Shown: piece by piece, positions 6,983-10,258 of the stretch
Position numbering within the stretch: position 1 is the stretch's first letter
How the letters are laid out: each line of letters starts with the position of its first letter
Source: an uncultured Fretibacterium sp.
Lineage (GTDB): Bacteria > Synergistota > Synergistia > Synergistales > Aminobacteriaceae
Length of the DNA stretch: 10,258 bases
Assembly (NCBI GenBank): GCA_937915755.1
Contig: CALGGR010000199.1
Span: forward strand, 1 to 10,258
Direction of reading: 5' to 3'
The notes under the pieces: generated by a model
Told to the model about the DNA's origin: nothing
Seen by the model: only the letters and a program-made list of their open reading frames with translations
Databases searched by the model: none
Position numbers and translations under genes: made by a program

Positions 6983-8254
6983 TTATGCCGGGAAGAACGG
7001 GAACGCCCACGGCAATAATATCATGCTTACGATTGTTGCAATCACGATTAACGGAAGACCTGCCTTCACGTAATCCATGAACCTGTAGTCTCCTGCACCG
7101 ACTACCATTGTGTTCGCTGGCATACCGATTGGAGTTGCGTAAGCGCACGAGCCACCGATTACGCAGGCCATGAGTACGGCGCGAGGGTCAGCGTTCATTC
7201 CCTGAGCGATTGAGAGGCATATCGGTGCCATGAGAGCGGTGGTAGCGGTGTTGCTCATGAAGTTCGTCATCACACAGCACAGAATGAATACAACGAACGT
7301 GAACATTGTCGGTGAAGGATTGCTCCCCAGTGCTCCTATTACTGTCTCGGCTATCATTTTTCCTGCGCCTGTCTTGTCGAGTGCCGTAGCGAGTGAGAGC
7401 GTACCGCCGAAAAGGAATATTGTCTTGAGGTCAATCGACTTCAGAGCATCGTCCTCAGAGATTACGTTGAAGACAATAAGGAGAATTGCGCCTACGCACC
7501 CTGTTACGCTGAGAGGGATACGAATCTGCTTCTCGAAGATCATTCCCAGAAGTGTGGCAACGAGAATTACGAGCGACAAAGTTTTCTTCCATTGAGGGAC
7601 AGAGGAGAAGTCTTTTGCAGTGTCGAAGACTCCCTCGCCTTTCGGGTCATGATTTGGGAGAAGGTAGAAGCCTATTGTGGCATAGAAGATTATTCCGACG
7701 ATGAGGATAGGGAAGCCTACAATCGCGTACTCGAAGAAGCCGAAGGTTGGAAGCCCTGCATTGTTGAGGGTACTTTGTGCTATCATGTTTCCGGGTGCGC
7801 CTATTAGGGATAGGTTGCCGCCCATTGCAGCCGCGAAGACCAGGGGCATCAAAAGCCTGGAACGCTTGAACCCTGACTTTGCGGCAATTCCGATTACGAC
7901 GGGTATCAATATTGCTGCCGTACCCGTATTCGATAGCACTCCGCTCATCAGTCCTACGATTGTCATTATTGCGACGATAAGCATTCTTTCCGAGCTTGCG
8001 AACTTGGTTACGATGCCGCCGATTTCGTTTGCCATTCCCGTCTCAAACAATGCACCTCCAACGATGAACATTGCCACGAAGAGAATAACGTTGCTGTCGA
8101 TGAAGCCCGAGAACGCTGACTTAACGTCAAGGACTCCAGTAACAGTCAGACCAACGCACACTATCATGGCCGTGAGACCGAGAGGGATTTTCTCTGTCAC
8201 GAACATGACGATTGCGAACGCGAGGAAACACAGGGTAATTACTGCCGGACTCAT
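6983..8254 (-). CDS. SLC13/DASS-family dicarboxylate carrier
   Basis: From the ATG at 8254 the protein has 423 residues; an in-frame GTG at 8266 would add four. It is an integral inner-membrane carrier with about eleven hydrophobic segments arranged as two repeats. Each repeat carries the Ser-Asn-Thr signature of the divalent anion:sodium symporter family: SNTGTAA at 108-114 and SNTATTA at 334-340. Conserved neighbours are SLIGAPGNMIA and YATPIGMPANTMV. Known for the family: sodium-coupled uptake or exchange of succinate, malate, tartrate, citrate or sulfate. Sitting first in an operon with the TtdAB-type dehydratase, it most likely imports the dehydratase substrate, by analogy with E. coli TtdT, though this protein is shorter. 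GGGAG (complement of 8268-8272) is 13 bases from the ATG and 1-2 from the GTG, which favours the ATG. Confidence 0.9.
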   Translation of the reverse strand: MSPAVITLCFLAFAIVMFVTEKIPLGLTAMIVCVGLTVTGVLDVKSAFSGFIDSNVILFVAMFIVGGALFETGMANEIGGIVTKFASSERMLIVAIMTIVGLMSGVLSNTGTAAILIPVVIGIAAKSGFKRSRLLMPLVFAAAMGGNLSLIGAPGNMIAQSTLNNAGLPTFGFFEYAIVGFPILIVGIIFYATIGFYLLPNHDPKGEGVFDTAKDFSSVPQWKKTLSLVILVATLLGMIFEKQIRIPLSVTGCVGAILLIVFNVISEDDALKSIDLKTIFLFGGTLSLATALDKTGAGKMIAETVIGALGSNPSPTMFTFVVFILCCVMTNFMSNTATTALMAPICLSIAQGMNADPRAVLMACVIGGSCAYATPIGMPANTMVVGAGDYRFMDYVKAGLPLIVIATIVSMILLPWAFPFFPA

Positions 8255-8297
8255 GTGAATGATCACACTCCCATACTAAAAATTTATTATGTTAAAT

Positions 8298-8303
8298 ATT
8301 GTA
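8298..8303 (-). promoter_or_regulatory. Possible -10 element for the carrier-dehydratase operon
   Basis: On the minus strand this reads TACAAT, a 5/6 match to TATAAT, placing the transcript start near 8291. The -35 zone (complement of 8321-8326, TTATTG) is poor, and the TGn extension is not in register. CATAAT (complement of 8286-8291) with TTCCAA 18 bases upstream is an alternative. Confidence 0.3.
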
Positions 8304-8376
8304 TCCATTTTGGAACGAGACAATAATAACCATAAACTCTCTAAATGTCAACAGGGTAATCATAAAAATTTCGTCA

Positions 8377-8385
8377 TGCTATAAT
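8377..8385 (+). promoter_or_regulatory. Extended -10 promoter for mtnA
   Basis: TGCTATAAT combines a perfect -10 with the TGn extension. The -35 position (8357-8362, TAATCA) is a poor match. Transcription would start near 8392. AAGGCGG at 8408-8414 then provides the ribosome binding site for the ATG at 8420. Confidence 0.6.
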
Positions 8386-8419
8386 CAAATTTATAAATCC
8401 CAGAATAAAGGCGGAAATC

Positions 8420-9475
8420 ATGAACATTCTCACTTACGAATCAGTCTCACTCGACGAAAACGAAACCTCGCTCAAAATTCTCGACCAGACGAAATTACCC
8501 AACACGATAGAAATTCTCAACCTCACAGATATTCACGACATATGGAACGCGATATACACCCTTCAAGTTCGAGGCGCACCAGCAATCGGAATAGCAGCGG
8601 CATTCGGACTCTACCTTGAGGCATTGAGGCTTGATGCTGAAGATTACTTTGCGTTCATGGCCGGACTCGAAAAGGCAAGGTACTATCTCAATTCCGCAAG
8701 ACCCACAGCCGTTAATCTCTCGTGGGCGTTGAACAGAATGTACAGAGTTGCAGAAGTCAGCAAGGACAGAAGCATTCCAGAAATCAAGGAGCTGTTACGA
8801 CTCGAAGCACTCGCCATAAAGTCAGAGGATACGGAGATGTGCAGGCGAATCGGCGAGCATGGCCTGACGCTAATTCATGACGGCGCGGGAATATTAACTC
8901 ACTGTAACGCCGGGCAGCTCGCAACATCGAAGTATGGCACAGCTTTGGCACCGATACATTTGGGACGCGAAAGGGGTATGAATTTTCACGTATATTGTGA
9001 TGAGACAAGGCCGCTTTTACAGGGCGCGAGGCTAACGTCGTTTGAGCTTATGGCTGACGGCGTTGATACTATTCTGATATGCGACAACATGGCCTCACAA
9101 GTCATGAAGGAGGGCAAGGTTGATGCGATATTTGTGGGTTGCGACAGGGTTGCTGCAAACGGAGACTCCTGCAACAAAATCGGGACTTCCGGCCTCGCAG
9201 TCCTCGCAAAATATTATGGGATACCCTTCTATGTTTTAGGGCCAACGTCAACGATCGACATGAGCATAAAGACAGGCGCGGAAATCGTCATTGAGCAGCG
9301 GAAGCCCGAAGAAGTAACGGAGATGTGGTACGCCCAGAGAATGGCTCCTGATGGCGTGAAGGTCTATAATCCTGCGTTTGATGTTACGGACAATGAGCTT
9401 ATCGCGGGGATTGTTACGGAACACGGAATTGCCAGGCCGCCGTATTCTGAGAGCCTGAGGAAGATTTTTGCGTGA
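8420..9475 (+). CDS. mtnA: S-methyl-5-thioribose-1-phosphate isomerase
   Basis: The protein has 351 residues, the normal length for MtnA. It converts methylthioribose-1-phosphate to methylthioribulose-1-phosphate in the cytoplasm, a step of methionine salvage from methylthioadenosine. Family motifs are all present: VRGAPAIG (50-57), ARPTAVNL (93-100), ILTHCNAGQLAT (158-169) with catalytic C162, DETRPLLQGARLT (194-206), GCDRVAANGD (240-249) with catalytic D242, NKIGT and YVLGPTSTIDM. These distinguish it from the eIF2B-like relatives and ribose-1,5-bisphosphate isomerase. The start is supported by AAGGCGG five bases upstream and by the extended -10 promoter. No other salvage gene (mtnK, mtnB, mtnC, mtnP) is adjacent, so the rest of the route must be elsewhere, or the enzyme may feed an alternative methylthioadenosine shunt. 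It is divergent from the carrier-dehydratase operon. Confidence 0.96.
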   Translation: MNILTYESVSLDENETSLKILDQTKLPNTIEILNLTDIHDIWNAIYTLQVRGAPAIGIAAAFGLYLEALRLDAEDYFAFMAGLEKARYYLNSARPTAVNLSWALNRMYRVAEVSKDRSIPEIKELLRLEALAIKSEDTEMCRRIGEHGLTLIHDGAGILTHCNAGQLATSKYGTALAPIHLGRERGMNFHVYCDETRPLLQGARLTSFELMADGVDTILICDNMASQVMKEGKVDAIFVGCDRVAANGDSCNKIGTSGLAVLAKYYGIPFYVLGPTSTIDMSIKTGAEIVIEQRKPEEVTEMWYAQRMAPDGVKVYNPAFDVTDNELIAGIVTEHGIARPPYSESLRKIFA

Positions 9476-9479
9476 GGTT

Positions 9480-9532
9480 ATATCCCTTAATCCGGCATTC
9501 CCCGTTTACGCTTTACTAATAAGGGAGATATA
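9480..9532. repeat. Imperfect inverted repeat just after mtnA
   Basis: ATATCCCTTA (9480-9489) is matched by TAAGGG-AG-ATAT (9520-9531), an inverted repeat of ten pairs with a two-base bulge around a 30-base loop. It begins five bases after the mtnA stop and lies upstream of the tnpB remnant. No T-run follows on the plus strand, so it is a poor terminator. It could be the hairpin at the left end of the IS200/IS605-type element. Confidence 0.4.
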
Positions 9533-9548
9533 GCTAGATGTCGATTAA

Positions 9549-9567
9549 GTGTAAAATCGTGTAAAAT
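9549..9567 (+). repeat. Tandem nonamer GTGTAAAAT in the tnpB leader
   Basis: GTGTAAAAT occurs at 9549-9557 and again at 9559-9567, one base apart, immediately upstream of the tnpB start at 9574. It may be part of the element's end or promoter, or chance in AT-rich sequence. Confidence 0.35.
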
Positions 9568-9573
9568 TATGCT

Positions 9574-10258
9574 ATGAACAGCACATTTAGACACCAAGCA
9601 TATAAAGTTGAATTGAAGCCCACAAGTGATACAGATGCAAATAATTGAGCGGACTATGGGCGTATGCAGATATGTCTACAACCTGTTCATAGGCACGAAC
9701 CGCGATAATTACCGCATGGCTTAATAATGAATACAAGAAGGCCAATCCTGAAAAGTCATGTATATGGGAAGTATCATCAAAAGCTGTGAAGAAATCAATC
9801 ATGAATGCAGATACAGCCTATATAAAATTTCTCAAGGGCAAGGCAGGATTTCCGAACTTCAAGCGGCGTAATGGTAAAACAGTGAGTATGTACCTCCCTC
9901 GAAATAATGACGGCGACCTGAAGGTAGAACGCCATAAAGTAAAAATCCCGATATTGGGCTGGGTACGGTTCAAAGAATACGGTTATGTTCCGCGAAAAAC
10001 AAGGGTCGTAAGTCTAACGATCACGAAATGGGCTGGGAGATATTTCGTGTCATTTTTGTTCGAGGTAAGCACGGTAAGTACTGTAAGAGCAATACAATCC
10101 GAAAGCATAGGATTGATATAGGTGTAAAGAGCTTTGCAGTGATTTCGGACGGCAGAAATTATCTGAATATCAACAAGTCCGGACGGGCAAGGAAATTAGT
10201 CAAGAGGCTGAAGCGTGAACAGCGGAAATTTGCACGCAAGATACATAAATTAAAGCAA
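9574..10258 (+). pseudogene. tnpB: Decayed IS200/IS605-family tnpB, truncated by the window edge
   Basis: Reading across three frames gives one TnpB-like protein. The N-terminus at ATG 9574 is MNSTFRHQAYKVELKPTS. It stops in its own frame at 9646 (TGA), but the sequence continues one frame over from about 9632 as MQIIERTMGVCRYVYNLFIG. It stops again at 9722 (TAA TAA) and continues in a third frame as LNNEYKKANPEKSCIWEVSS through KGKAGFPNFKRRNGKTVS to FEV near 10064. It then shifts a third time to KHGKYCKSNTIRKHRIDIGV and KSFAVISDG. The RIDIGVKSFAV segment is the RuvC-I motif of TnpB, with the catalytic Asp at 10115-10117. A Lys/Arg-rich helix follows to the edge. About 230 of the usual 350-430 codons are visible. 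Known of the family: an RNA-guided nuclease encoded by transposons. With three frameshifts this copy is very unlikely to make active protein. No tnpA is visible. Confidence 0.85.

Noticed and set aside
7701..8258. 185-codon plus-strand open frame
   Set aside because: It lies entirely antisense to the SLC13 carrier, is low in complexity (rich in I, T, A and P as expected for an antisense membrane gene), and has no supporting start signal.
8254..8267. Canonical CRP operator
   Set aside because: The half sites match TGTGA and TCACA, but the spacer is four bases instead of six. It is kept only as an unassigned palindrome.
9587..9802. 71-codon minus-strand open frame
   Set aside because: It is antisense to the tnpB remnant and shows no recognisable domain.
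9786..10121. 111-codon open frame as a separate small gene
   Set aside because: It is the middle section of tnpB. TnpB-like sequence continues on both sides in other frames, so it is a fragment, not an independent gene.
1..10258. CRISPR arrays, tRNA or rRNA genes, riboswitches, phage genes
   Set aside because: No regularly spaced direct repeats, cloverleaf-like segments with an anticodon arm, rRNA signature stretches, long structured leaders or phage-type genes were seen. All intergenic regions are under about 160 bases.

Overview
The window looks like a chromosomal segment of an anaerobic, probably gut- or rumen-associated bacterium. The evidence is oxygen-labile enzymes: a two-subunit [4Fe-4S] hydro-lyase and an iron-sulfur/flavin oxidoreductase. 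Other pointers are small directional gene clusters, roughly balanced base composition and strong Shine-Dalgarno sites. The overall flavour (hybrid sensor kinases, an SLC13 carrier with a Ttd-type dehydratase, an orphan mtnA) fits Synergistota or an anaerobic Firmicute lineage. This is an impression from gene content, not a phylogenetic result.

Layout: (1) 1-1431, minus strand, an APC-family amino acid permease whose C-terminus runs off the left edge. (2) Divergent from it, about 1547-3382, plus strand, a membrane-anchored hybrid histidine kinase (HisKA, HATPase, receiver). (3) 3459-3965, minus, a two-TM bacterial-PH (DUF304/YdbS-like) membrane protein, with a hairpin terminator between it and the kinase. 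(4) Divergent from it, 4105-5361, plus, a stand-alone GltD/NfnB-like Fe-S flavoprotein oxidoreductase. A bidirectional terminator follows. (5) 8254-5427, minus, a three-gene operon: SLC13/DASS dicarboxylate carrier, then the alpha and beta subunits of an iron-sulfur hydro-lyase. Signature residues fit L(+)-tartrate dehydratase (TtdAB) better than class I fumarase. (6) Divergent, 8420-9475, plus, mtnA (methylthioribose-1-phosphate isomerase). (7) 9574 to the right edge, plus, a decayed IS200/IS605-family tnpB broken by three frameshifts.

Functionally, the clearest unit is the carrier-TtdA-TtdB operon. It would import a C4-dicarboxylate such as tartrate and dehydrate it to oxaloacetate. The other genes are single-gene units with no obvious pathway partner in view. 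Five probable promoters share the extended -10 form TGnTATAAT or TGnTATACT without a recognisable -35. In two divergent intergenic regions these -10 elements lie back to back, 26 and 34 bp apart.

I found no rRNA, tRNA, CRISPR array or riboswitch, and no clearly new multi-gene system. The most useful second looks are the dehydratase substrate, the altered pyridine-nucleotide motif of the orphan oxidoreductase, the back-to-back extended -10 promoters, and the tnpB remnant.
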